DNA of 14,342 nucleotides from Candidatus Zipacnadia bacterium (lineage in GTDB: Bacteria; Armatimonadota; Zipacnadia; Zipacnadales; Zipacnadaceae), in the NCBI GenBank assembly GCA_029821455.1, contig JALGTI010000046.1, forward strand, positions 1 to 14,342, written 5' to 3'. A program made the position numbers and the translations under genes. Position 1 is the stretch's first letter. Every line of letters begins with the position of its first letter. Below, one piece after another: positions 6,974 to 14,126 of the stretch. A model generated the notes under the pieces. That model saw only the letters and a list, made by a program, of their open reading frames with translations. It had not been told where the DNA came from and did no database searches.

Positions 6974-8239
6974 ATGCGTAAAGTGACACTGTTTTGCCTG
7001 GTGAGTTCGCTAGTAATGGGTTCAGTGGTGCAGGTGCTGGCCCAGACGCAGCGGCAGGTGACCGTCGCCGAGATAATCGGTCGCCCCGAAGTCTATGTCA
7101 ATACAACTGTAAACTTAGTCGGTGAAATACGAAATCCCCAGGAAACGGAGGTCGCACGCGGCACGTATCAGTTCTGCGATGCCAGCGAGGCATGCATAAG
7201 TGTTAGGACAAGAATGCTTCCGGGGTCCGGGGAGATGGTGTCACTGACTGGCGAGGTGCGTGTTGACCCGGTTACCTCGCAGGCGTACATTTACGAAATG
7301 AACCGAGGGGCACCCGGACCGACCGAGCCTGGCGTCTGGACTTATCTGTTGATTGGTGGTGGCGTGGTTCTGGCTGGGCTCATTATTCTGCTGGTAGTGT
7401 TGCTGACCAAGAAGACGCCTGGTGGCGGCCAGGTGGTTGTTACGCCGGCTGAAGCCCACCGCGGTGACACCGTGGAGGTACAGGCGCCCGCTGCTGCGCA
7501 AGGAGGTACTGAGACCCAGGAGGCGGGCGTGGCAGCCGCTCCGCTAACCCGTGAATTCTACGGCGTAAGAATGATGGTTGAAGAGGGTCCGGATGCCGGC
7601 AAGACATTCGCTCTGTCTAAGCCGCGGACCACAATTGGGCGTTCGCCCGACCGCGATATTCGTCTGAGTGACGCCACGGTAAGCCGCATGCACGCCACTA
7701 TTGTGGTCAGAGATGACGGCACTGTACAGCTCATCAATGAGAGCACCAAGGGTACTCTAGTCAACGGCACCTCGGTGGATGCGACGGCTCTCAGCGATGG
7801 CGACAGGATTGAAATGGGAAGTACAATCCTGGCCATTAGTATGGCACAGCAGCAAGCGCCTGTCGCCGGCGGCGCCGCACCGACCCAGGAGTTCGCTGGC
7901 GTTGCAGGCGCTGCGTCAGCCCCGTCCCCCGACGCGACGCAGGAGTTCTTAGGCGTCCAACTCGAGGTGACGGGCGGCCCCCATGCGGGCGCGACTTTCG
8001 TGCTGTCCAAAAGCGCGACACTTATCGGCAGGAAGGATGACCAGGATATTGTGCTGGTCAATGACAAGACGGTCTCCAGAGAACACTGCGAGATAAGGCA
8101 CGATAGTGGAGCGTTTATCCTGGTCACCAAGCCGGACAAGAAAGTGCTTGTCAATGGCCAGGAGCAGATCACTTGCCAGCTTTCCGACGGTGATGAGCTC
8201 CAACTAGGCAGCACAAAACTGCGCTTTATGAAGATATAG
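6974..8239 (+). CDS. Exported OB-like domain, membrane helix, two cytoplasmic FHA domains
   Basis: The 421-residue protein has a signal peptide (1-23, cleavage after V-L-A), an exported beta-rich OB-like domain (about 29-103) with Cys68 and Cys74 that could pair, one membrane helix (about 123-144), and two cytoplasmic FHA domains (about 196-290 and 326-421). FHA1 keeps G222-R223, S237 and H240, but Lys259 replaces the Asn of the usual S-x-N-G-T. FHA2 keeps G352-R353, S368 and H371, and its equivalent loop reads K-P-D-K-K, so that Asn is again missing. Short repeats L-T-R-E-F-Y-G-V (Thr192), T-Q-E-F-A-G-V (Thr304) and T-Q-E-F-L-G-V (Thr322), plus a weaker T-Q-E-A-G-V (Thr181), lie just before each FHA domain and may be phosphorylation sites. 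The topology suggests a receptor or adaptor carrying an outside signal to phosphothreonine binding inside (inference). The OB-like domain resembles the start of the protein at 9569-11005. Confidence 0.9.
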   Translation: MRKVTLFCLVSSLVMGSVVQVLAQTQRQVTVAEIIGRPEVYVNTTVNLVGEIRNPQETEVARGTYQFCDASEACISVRTRMLPGSGEMVSLTGEVRVDPVTSQAYIYEMNRGAPGPTEPGVWTYLLIGGGVVLAGLIILLVVLLTKKTPGGGQVVVTPAEAHRGDTVEVQAPAAAQGGTETQEAGVAAAPLTREFYGVRMMVEEGPDAGKTFALSKPRTTIGRSPDRDIRLSDATVSRMHATIVVRDDGTVQLINESTKGTLVNGTSVDATALSDGDRIEMGSTILAISMAQQQAPVAGGAAPTQEFAGVAGAASAPSPDATQEFLGVQLEVTGGPHAGATFVLSKSATLIGRKDDQDIVLVNDKTVSREHCEIRHDSGAFILVTKPDKKVLVNGQEQITCQLSDGDELQLGSTKLRFMKI

Positions 8240-8286
8240 GGCGAGCGGCACCGCGAGCACAGGCCATCTGCAAAGGAGCTGTATGC

Positions 8287-9384
8287 ATGAGACCAAGAGC
8301 AAGAGAACGCGCCTGTTGGTGGTGGTACGCGGCCCTATTTACATTGGCTTGGGTACTGGCAGCGGCACAGACGTCTGCCGCATCTGGACTTGAGGTGAGG
8401 GCTGATGCTGTTGATGTCTCACACCTTCCCAATGCAAAGGTCTATGTGACCGTTCTGGACAGTAGTGGCGAGCCGATTAAGGGGCTCAAAACTCAGAATT
8501 TTGCCATTGAAGAGCAGCCGCTGAATACAAACGAGGTCCGCAAGATCACTGACTTTACCGCCAAGTCGGTTCTCGAGAGCGGCCAGAAGCTGGCCATAGC
8601 CTTGGTAATAGACCGCAGCGGCAGCATGCGTGGAGCGCCCCTGCGGGAAGCTAAGAAGGCTGTCGCGGAGTTCGTCAGCCGCCTCAGTGAAGGTGATAAG
8701 GTGGCGGTGCTCAGCTTTTCCACTTCGGTGCGAACCGACTGCGGCTTTACCAGCGACCGTGGGAAGGTCCGTGCCGCGTTGGACAAGGTGCACGCCCGGG
8801 GAGACACGGCGCTGTACGACGCAGCTAAGGCCGCAGTAGACGCACTCGGCAAGGCCAGTGGGGCGACACGGAAGGCCGTGGTGCTGCTGACCGATGGGCA
8901 GCGCACTACAGGTTCGCTATCCGAGCCAGGGCCGGCCGTGCAGGCGGCGAAACAGGCGAACGTGCGGCTGTTTACCGTGGGACTGGGACACGATCCCGAA
9001 CACGATGTGCTGGAGAAACTGTCCGGGGAAACAAACGGATCACACTTCAGGGCCGGTACTCCCCGTGACCTGCTGGCGATTTACCAGAAGATCGCCGACC
9101 AGTTGCAAAACCAGTACGTTATCGCATACAACAGGCCGGAGGACGTCCGTTTTCATGAACTGACAGTGCGTGTCAGCTACGGCAATGACTGGGCGGAGGG
9201 GAAGAGAAAGTACAGGCCAAAGGCTAGCGATGCCCCCCCTCCGCCGCAACCACCACCCGATGCGACAACAGATGGCCCATCGCTACACATGAAGATTGCG
9301 CTTGGGATCTTGTGGGGCCTAGTAGTTGTGGTGTTGGGCGCAATAGTGGTAGTGGCAGCGCGCCGCCGCAAGGGGATCGGTTGA
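8287..9384 (+). CDS. Anchored extracytoplasmic von Willebrand A protein
   Basis: The 365-residue protein has a basic N terminus and hydrophobic signal segment (about 10-32), a beta-rich N-terminal domain (about 34-95), a vWA domain (about 104-285), a Pro-rich stretch, and a C-terminal membrane helix (about 338-358) ending in a basic tail. The metal-ion-dependent adhesion site is complete: D-R-S-G-S (Asp109, Ser111, Ser113), Thr174 in G-D-T-A-L, and Asp203 in L-T-D-G. The vWA domain should face outside and bind a protein partner through a divalent cation. AAAGGAG at 8272-8278 sets the start at 8287; the ATG four bases earlier is in another frame. Its neighbours are FHA receptors, so it may be a partner of the exported OB-like or vWA domains. 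No enzyme signature is present, and the ligand is unknown. Confidence 0.9.
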   Translation: MRPRARERACWWWYAALFTLAWVLAAAQTSAASGLEVRADAVDVSHLPNAKVYVTVLDSSGEPIKGLKTQNFAIEEQPLNTNEVRKITDFTAKSVLESGQKLAIALVIDRSGSMRGAPLREAKKAVAEFVSRLSEGDKVAVLSFSTSVRTDCGFTSDRGKVRAALDKVHARGDTALYDAAKAAVDALGKASGATRKAVVLLTDGQRTTGSLSEPGPAVQAAKQANVRLFTVGLGHDPEHDVLEKLSGETNGSHFRAGTPRDLLAIYQKIADQLQNQYVIAYNRPEDVRFHELTVRVSYGNDWAEGKRKYRPKASDAPPPPQPPPDATTDGPSLHMKIALGILWGLVVVVLGAIVVVAARRRKGIG

Positions 9385-9568
9385 GTACTGACAACTCTGA
9401 ACAACAGTCTGACTTGACAATACCAGACCGGACGATCTTTGGATATTGTATTTCGCGGTAGTCCGACTAGCCAGCTATTGTAGGAGCCTGCCTGGCCTAT
9501 CGAGAAATGCCCGGCTTTTGGCGAGCAGACAGCCAATGTGCCCGTCACTCCGGAGAGAGTTGGTCCCA
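9385..9568 (+). promoter_or_regulatory. Largest intergenic gap, possible internal promoter
   Basis: This 184-base gap is the longest in the window. It holds a perfect TTGACA at 9414-9419, but the nearest A/T-rich -10-like sequence (GATATT, 9442-9447) is about 22 bases away, wider than usual for a sigma-70 promoter. No clear hairpin with a T tract is seen. An open frame runs through part of the gap in frame with the next gene, but it lacks a convincing start before 9569. Confidence 0.2.
9552..9559 (+). promoter_or_regulatory. Shine-Dalgarno site that sets the start at 9569
   Basis: GGAGAGAG lies 9 bases before the ATG at 9569. Starting there gives a textbook signal peptide. Upstream in-frame starts (9446 and 9536) would put about 40 or 11 polar, Arg-rich residues before it. 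Confidence 0.6.
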
Positions 9569-11005
9569 ATGAGGCTCACGTCGCAAATACGTTGGGCCGT
9601 GCTATGTCTATTGCTTCTTGCAGTGGCGTCTCTGGCTACACCAGTGAGTGCACAGCAGGGCGCAGTTGAGGTGACTGTCAGCAAGCTTAAAGAAAACCTA
9701 GCTGCGTATGACTCTAAGCTAATATCAGTCGCCGGTATTGTGCGTGACTCCAGACCTGGTGTAAATAACTACACCCTGGTGGATCCTGCGAGCCCGAGCG
9801 ACACTGTCAGGGTTTGGGCGAAGGTGTCACCTACCAACGGCACCACAGGGAAGATGATTGGTACGGTCCAGAGCTTCTTGTTCGACGAGTCCATTGTGCA
9901 GGCGGTATGGATGGACGATGGCGAGAGATGGCCTGACCTTTTCAATAATCTAGTCACGGCAGTGGGCCTGCAAGCAAAGGCAGAGAGTCTGGTCACCTAT
10001 TGCGACCAGCTCGTGCTGGCCTCGTGTTTAGGTGACGCCTACGTGGTTCGTGTCGTAGTTGTAGGGCCGGGTAAGATCCTGCCCGACGAGCCTGCCGATG
10101 TGGCAGTTGGGCTCTTTCCCTACAAGTGGCAGGAATTCTTCCCCGCCGGACAGACATTTCTCGGGCAGTCCAGGCCTGCAACTGAACTCGCACAGATCAA
10201 AGTGTCACTGATCTATCCAGATGATACTGTCCAGATCAGCGACGCGCCGATAACCATCAAGTACTATACACAGACCGGACAGCAACATGGAGAATGGATA
10301 ACCGTCGAGCAGCCCTCGTGGCTAGTCAATAGGATACTGGACATCGCTATTGATGCTGTTATTGGGCGTGTCCTGGGCCCCTACTGGGCGATTGCAAAGA
10401 TCTGCAGCGCGGTTGCGGAAGGAGAGCCTGGTTCACCACTGCGCGATCTGACCTTACAGGAATTTGAGAACCTGTATGACGTCCTCAATCTCCCAACAGA
10501 CAACACATCTGATGCGCAAGCTGTGGCCTTCCGCGTTTTCATGAAAAGCTCTGAAGCAAAATGGCCTCTGCCGTGGGTGACAATAGATGGCCAGTTGACG
10601 TTCCGCCGGGAGCCTGGCAATACTCAGAAACAGGCCAGTTTTGAAGCGGTCGTGCCTGTGCAAGACCCATTGGCGGAGCCATACCAAGTGGTTGAGGTAT
10701 TCATGGAGGCGCTTAAAGGAAAACACTGGGAACAGGCTTTCCGATACATCTATCGCGGCTCAGATGCGGATGAGGTCGCTCTGCGCGAAAAGTGGACGAA
10801 AACGCTACGGGCAGCTTTCGAACGCGCTAATCTCATCAACTGGCGCGTACTAGACAGCCGGCAGCCAACCCCAACCACATTCATCGCCGAGGTCGAGTTC
10901 ACCGTGCGCGATTCAAAGACTGACCAGCAAGCTAAGAACGAAATGACCCTGAAGCTGATACTAGACGATGGCCGATGGGCCATAAAATCGATCGCCAGCA
11001 AATAG
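9569..11005 (+). CDS. Secreted protein with OB-like and NTF2-like domains, function unknown
   Basis: I do not recognise this 478-residue protein as a named family. A clear signal peptide (1-28, cleavage after V-S-A, then Q-Q) has no lipobox Cys, and no later segment is a strong membrane helix, so the product is probably released outside the membrane. Residues about 33-100 form an OB-like strand pattern that aligns with the exported domain of the FHA protein at 6974-8239, sharing spaced L-x-x-x-G-x-V/I, G-x-Y-x-x-x-D and G-x-V positions. The middle (about 100-365) is beta-rich with no motif I can name and includes a weakly hydrophobic helix near 250-290. The end (about 370-478) looks like an NTF2-like/DUF4878 cone: helices with P-x-x-V-V-E-x-F and G-K-H-W-E-x-A-F, then strands ending in D-D-G-R-W. 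It may be a soluble ligand or modulator for the receptors beside it (inference). Confidence 0.8.
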   Translation: MRLTSQIRWAVLCLLLLAVASLATPVSAQQGAVEVTVSKLKENLAAYDSKLISVAGIVRDSRPGVNNYTLVDPASPSDTVRVWAKVSPTNGTTGKMIGTVQSFLFDESIVQAVWMDDGERWPDLFNNLVTAVGLQAKAESLVTYCDQLVLASCLGDAYVVRVVVVGPGKILPDEPADVAVGLFPYKWQEFFPAGQTFLGQSRPATELAQIKVSLIYPDDTVQISDAPITIKYYTQTGQQHGEWITVEQPSWLVNRILDIAIDAVIGRVLGPYWAIAKICSAVAEGEPGSPLRDLTLQEFENLYDVLNLPTDNTSDAQAVAFRVFMKSSEAKWPLPWVTIDGQLTFRREPGNTQKQASFEAVVPVQDPLAEPYQVVEVFMEALKGKHWEQAFRYIYRGSDADEVALREKWTKTLRAAFERANLINWRVLDSRQPTPTTFIAEVEFTVRDSKTDQQAKNEMTLKLILDDGRWAIKSIASK

Positions 11006-11054
11006 GTGTGAGCCAGCGACCGGTGCGAATTCATCGTGGACAGTGCTGCTTGCT

Positions 11055-11062
11055 GAAGGGAG
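11055..11062 (+). promoter_or_regulatory. Shine-Dalgarno site for the vWA-FHA protein
   Basis: GAAGGGAG precedes an overlapping pair of starts, GTG at 11069 and ATG at 11072, with 6 and 9 bases of spacing. The two differ by one residue. The ATG is preferred only because ATG is the commoner codon. Confidence 0.5.
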
Positions 11063-11071
11063 CTATACGTG

Positions 11072-12586
11072 ATGGCCAGACGTTTGGTATGGCTGACTGC
11101 TCTGCTTGTACTTGCAGTACTGACCAGCACGAGCCATGGTCAGCGTCCAACTCAACCTGCAAGTCCACCACTGCCCAACCCGCAACTCCCTCCTGCCGAT
11201 GATAGTACGGAGAGCAAGAGTCCGCGCAGCGCTACGGCCTTTGTGATGGATGTTTCAGGCAGTATGAACGATAAGTGGTCTGGTGGCAGGAAGATCGATT
11301 CAGCCAAAGATGCGCTGCGAGTGGTGACACGGCTGATCAGGCACGACGTGACAACTCTGAATGTACCCCATCTTTACGCCATAGTTACCTTCACGACTGA
11401 CGCAGACGTGCCGCTTTCTCTCACTGGAGCTTTCGACGAGACTGATGCTGTTATCGACGCAATGGCCCCGCAGGAAACTACGAACATTGGCGCAGGCTTG
11501 CAGCATGGCCTGGAAGAGGTGCACAAGGAGCAAAACATTCCCGAACGCCTCCTGGTGCTGCTTTCCGACGGCATGACCAATGAGGGTTTGAAAGAAGACG
11601 AAGTCCTGACCGGGCCAGTAGCCGAGGCCCGCGTGGAGAATATCCCCGTGTACGTATGCGGCTACGGAGACCCGACTGACACCTCCAGCATGAATGCCAA
11701 ATTCCTGAAGCAGATCGCCAGCGAGACTGGCGGCAGTTACTATCACGCAAGTAGCGGCGCCGAACTGGAAGATATCTACATCTGCATTCGACACGAGTCG
11801 TTGGGCGATATCCTCGCAGATCTGGTCGGAACCATAGCGCAAGATGAAACAAAACAGGAGAGTCCACTGCAAGTTGCGGCTAACACCGATGAATTGCACG
11901 TTACTCTGAACTGGCCCGGAAGCTGGCTGGATCTGAAGCTCCGTGACCCGATGGGCAGAGAAGTCGGCGACGGATATCCGGGCGTCAGTATATTCACGGA
12001 CGCCAAGCCTGTATATATCATAATCAAAGACCCGAAGCCGGGCGCGTGGGAAATAGGCATCTATGGCCGCGACGTGCCCTACGGCCAGACCCAATATCGC
12101 CTCCTGGCCTCGGCGCGGAAACGCCCCGTGCCGACGGGAGGCGGAGCGCCGATTGTCCTGCCCGCCGAACAAGTTCTGCGTCCATCTCCTAGCGGCCTAA
12201 TGTGGCCTGCCATCATTGTCTGGGTGCTGTGCGTACTGGTAGGGGCCGCCACGATCATCATCTTGCTTCGAGGAATTGGGGGAGTAAGCGGCCCGCCGAC
12301 ATTCCTGATCGTCACAACACAGGCCGGCGAGCAAATGCTGCCGATCAAGAAGAATACTATCCACCTAGGCCGTTCTCCTGAATGCGACGTCGTCATCTCC
12401 GATCCGGCAGTTTCAGGCATCCACGCCACCCTTGCCAGGACGCCTGAGGGCTTTCTGTTGACTGACCAGGGAAGCGTGAATGGAACAATACTGAATGACC
12501 AGAGACTGACTGTGCCGACGCCCATTGCCTCAGATGACGTCATACGCCTCGGCAATACGGAACTGCGCTTCTTGTCGCAGCAATAG
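11072..12586 (+). CDS. Exported vWA domain, membrane helix, cytoplasmic FHA domain
   Basis: The 504-residue protein has a signal peptide (about 1-23), a Pro-rich spacer, a vWA domain (about 54-255), a beta-sandwich segment (about 270-345) with W-P-G-S-W-L-D-L and K-P-G-A-W-E-I, a membrane helix (about 379-401), and a C-terminal FHA domain (about 410-504). The adhesion site is complete: D-V-S-G-S-M (Asp60, Ser62, Ser64), Thr at 136-137, and Asp166 in L-S-D-G. The FHA site is also complete: G433-R434, S448, H451 and N470-G471. The vWA domain should face outside and the FHA domain inside, so metal-dependent binding outside could be linked to phosphothreonine recognition inside. Only 14 bases separate it from the PP2C gene, which strongly suggests co-translation and a functional pair. 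The order outside-sensor, helix, reader is the reverse of the kinases' order. Confidence 0.92.
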   Translation: MARRLVWLTALLVLAVLTSTSHGQRPTQPASPPLPNPQLPPADDSTESKSPRSATAFVMDVSGSMNDKWSGGRKIDSAKDALRVVTRLIRHDVTTLNVPHLYAIVTFTTDADVPLSLTGAFDETDAVIDAMAPQETTNIGAGLQHGLEEVHKEQNIPERLLVLLSDGMTNEGLKEDEVLTGPVAEARVENIPVYVCGYGDPTDTSSMNAKFLKQIASETGGSYYHASSGAELEDIYICIRHESLGDILADLVGTIAQDETKQESPLQVAANTDELHVTLNWPGSWLDLKLRDPMGREVGDGYPGVSIFTDAKPVYIIIKDPKPGAWEIGIYGRDVPYGQTQYRLLASARKRPVPTGGGAPIVLPAEQVLRPSPSGLMWPAIIVWVLCVLVGAATIIILLRGIGGVSGPPTFLIVTTQAGEQMLPIKKNTIHLGRSPECDVVISDPAVSGIHATLARTPEGFLLTDQGSVNGTILNDQRLTVPTPIASDDVIRLGNTELRFLSQQ

Positions 12587-12588
12587 TC

Positions 12589-12593
12589 GGAGG
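12589..12593 (+). promoter_or_regulatory. Shine-Dalgarno site for the PP2C gene
   Basis: GGAGG lies 7 bases before the ATG at 12601. The in-frame GTG at 12595 would leave a single base of spacing, so 12601 is chosen. Confidence 0.65.
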
Positions 12594-12600
12594 AGTGAAG

Positions 12601-14061
12601 ATGACTTCAAGACCCAATACAGCTACCAGACGCAGTAAGCGCGAAGCGCGTTCGCACTCGAGGCCGTGGGCGATCTCCGTGCCTGCGGGGCGCGAATACA
12701 ACGAGGACAGTTCCGCTGCGCTGAGTTTCAACCCCCGACAGAATGCCTGGGGTCTCACTGCCCTTCTGGTTGTCGCCGATGGCATGGGCGGACACCAGGA
12801 CGGGGCCGCGGCCAGTAGAATAGCCGTCGAGACGATCATCGAGGTACTGGGAGCGTCCCGGACTGATATTGCTGACTTTTCCAGTGACTGGCGACTGGCC
12901 TCGCTGGAGGAAGTAGTCGAGCGGGCAATCAAACTGGCCAACAACCGCGTGTACGCTCAGGGCGGGGCTGGTGTTTCCGGGCGCCCGATGGGTACAACCC
13001 TAACTGTGATCGCGATTCGTCGTGACGAGGCAGTTGTAGGACATGTTGGTGACTCTCGAGCTTATCACCTCACGCGGGGTGGCTTCTCGCAACTGACCCA
13101 GGACCATTCATATGTGGCTGAGCAAGTTAGAAAGGGAGCAATGACCGAAGACGAGGCGGCCCGGTCACCCTTTCGCACTCAAATAACGCGTACTGTCGGC
13201 ACCAAGGAAAGCGTTGAGCCCGACGTGAGGACCTTCCTTGTGTCTCAGTCCTCCGCATTCGTGCTATGCTCTGACGGTCTTACCGGAGTTGTCGGCGACG
13301 CCGAAATACAAGGGGTTCTGCACCGCTGTGGGTCGGCGAAGCAAGCGGCTAGAGCGCTGGTAGTTCTGGCCGAGCGCAATAACACGGAGGACAATGTAAG
13401 TGTTGCGCTCATTGACCTCGGAGATGTTCTGGGTAGCCGGCGCGCGATAGTCCCGGAGACTATCCTGCCCTGGGTCGCCGCCATGGCAGCGGGCGCTCTC
13501 GTCGGCTTGGTGGCACTTCTAGTATTCTCCCACCTCATGTTGCCGGCTCGCCAAAGGCATGTCGGCGCTGCAAAGGATCAACCCGAAATTACACAAGCAA
13601 GAAGTGAGCAGGACAGCTCACCAACGACTGAAGCAACCCAACCCGTACAACCTTCCTCGCAGAATATAGACGAGCAACTCGACAACGCGGCTCATGCATC
13701 TAGTACCTACAAGATAAAGGTGGAGCTGACGAAGAAAGGTTTCCTTATCTCGCCAGCAGGCGCACCCGGAACATTCCATTTGAAACTGGCGGAAAGAAAA
13801 CGGACGGTAACTGAGCAAGGTGGCCAGTTGTACTGCAAATTCGATTGGCCAGGCGAGAGCTATAAGACGTTAAGCTCAGATAGCGCTTGCCTTGGTTTTG
13901 AGGCCGAGAAGGAGGGTGAAGAAAGCGTCGTTTACTGGCGCGCCAAGGATACCAATATCGTGAGACTTCCGGGGCCTGGCAAGTACAAGTGCTACTACCA
14001 GTCGGAGGGAAAGAAGCCGACTATGTTGTACTTTTTCCGGGTGGTACCCGAGGCGGGATGA
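12601..14061 (+). CDS. Transmembrane PP2C Ser/Thr phosphatase with orphan outer domain
   Basis: The 486-residue protein is a PPM/PP2C phosphatase, a metal-dependent enzyme that dephosphorylates phospho-Ser/Thr and opposes Hanks kinases. The catalytic domain (about 22-275) shows Y-N-E-D (Asp36), D-G-M-G-G-H (60-65), M-G-T-T, G-H-V-G-D-S-R-A-Y (Asp151), L-T-Q-D-H-S, S-D-G-L-T (Asp225) and E-D-N-V-S-V (Asp264, Asn265), so both metal-site aspartate clusters are present. A membrane helix lies at about 291-311. Beyond it is a polar spacer (about 312-370) and a beta-rich domain (about 371-486) with two Cys near its centre and no family I recognise. The same layout, with a catalytic domain inside and a C-terminal tail outside, is known in simpler form for mycobacterial PstP, but that tail is much shorter. 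It is the probable eraser for the kinases in this cluster. Confidence 0.95.
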   Translation: MTSRPNTATRRSKREARSHSRPWAISVPAGREYNEDSSAALSFNPRQNAWGLTALLVVADGMGGHQDGAAASRIAVETIIEVLGASRTDIADFSSDWRLASLEEVVERAIKLANNRVYAQGGAGVSGRPMGTTLTVIAIRRDEAVVGHVGDSRAYHLTRGGFSQLTQDHSYVAEQVRKGAMTEDEAARSPFRTQITRTVGTKESVEPDVRTFLVSQSSAFVLCSDGLTGVVGDAEIQGVLHRCGSAKQAARALVVLAERNNTEDNVSVALIDLGDVLGSRRAIVPETILPWVAAMAAGALVGLVALLVFSHLMLPARQRHVGAAKDQPEITQARSEQDSSPTTEATQPVQPSSQNIDEQLDNAAHASSTYKIKVELTKKGFLISPAGAPGTFHLKLAERKRTVTEQGGQLYCKFDWPGESYKTLSSDSACLGFEAEKEGEESVVYWRAKDTNIVRLPGPGKYKCYYQSEGKKPTMLYFFRVVPEAG

Positions 14062-14110
14062 ATCTAGCGGATAAGCTCGTACGGCAGATTGCTGGAAACA
14101 TTGCGTAAAT

Positions 14111-14117
14111 GAAGGTG
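14111..14117 (+). promoter_or_regulatory. Shine-Dalgarno site for the third kinase
   Basis: GAAGGTG, the same 7-mer found before the GTG at 6187, lies 9 bases before the ATG at 14127. It overlaps the alternative in-frame ATG at 14109, which therefore looks less likely to be the start. Confidence 0.45.
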
Positions 14118-14126
14118 AGCAGCCGT

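Noticed and set aside
7558..8214. A 218-codon open frame on the reverse strand
   Set aside because: It covers the two FHA domains on the other strand, and its Ser/Pro/Leu-rich product looks like an antisense artefact.
9446..9568. Longer N terminus of the secreted protein from an upstream start
   Set aside because: It would place a polar Arg-rich segment before a good signal peptide, and the best ribosome site is at 9552-9559.
11300..12172. A 290-codon open frame on the reverse strand
   Set aside because: It lies opposite the vWA-FHA gene, which has clear domains and a ribosome site; the reverse product shows no recognisable motif.
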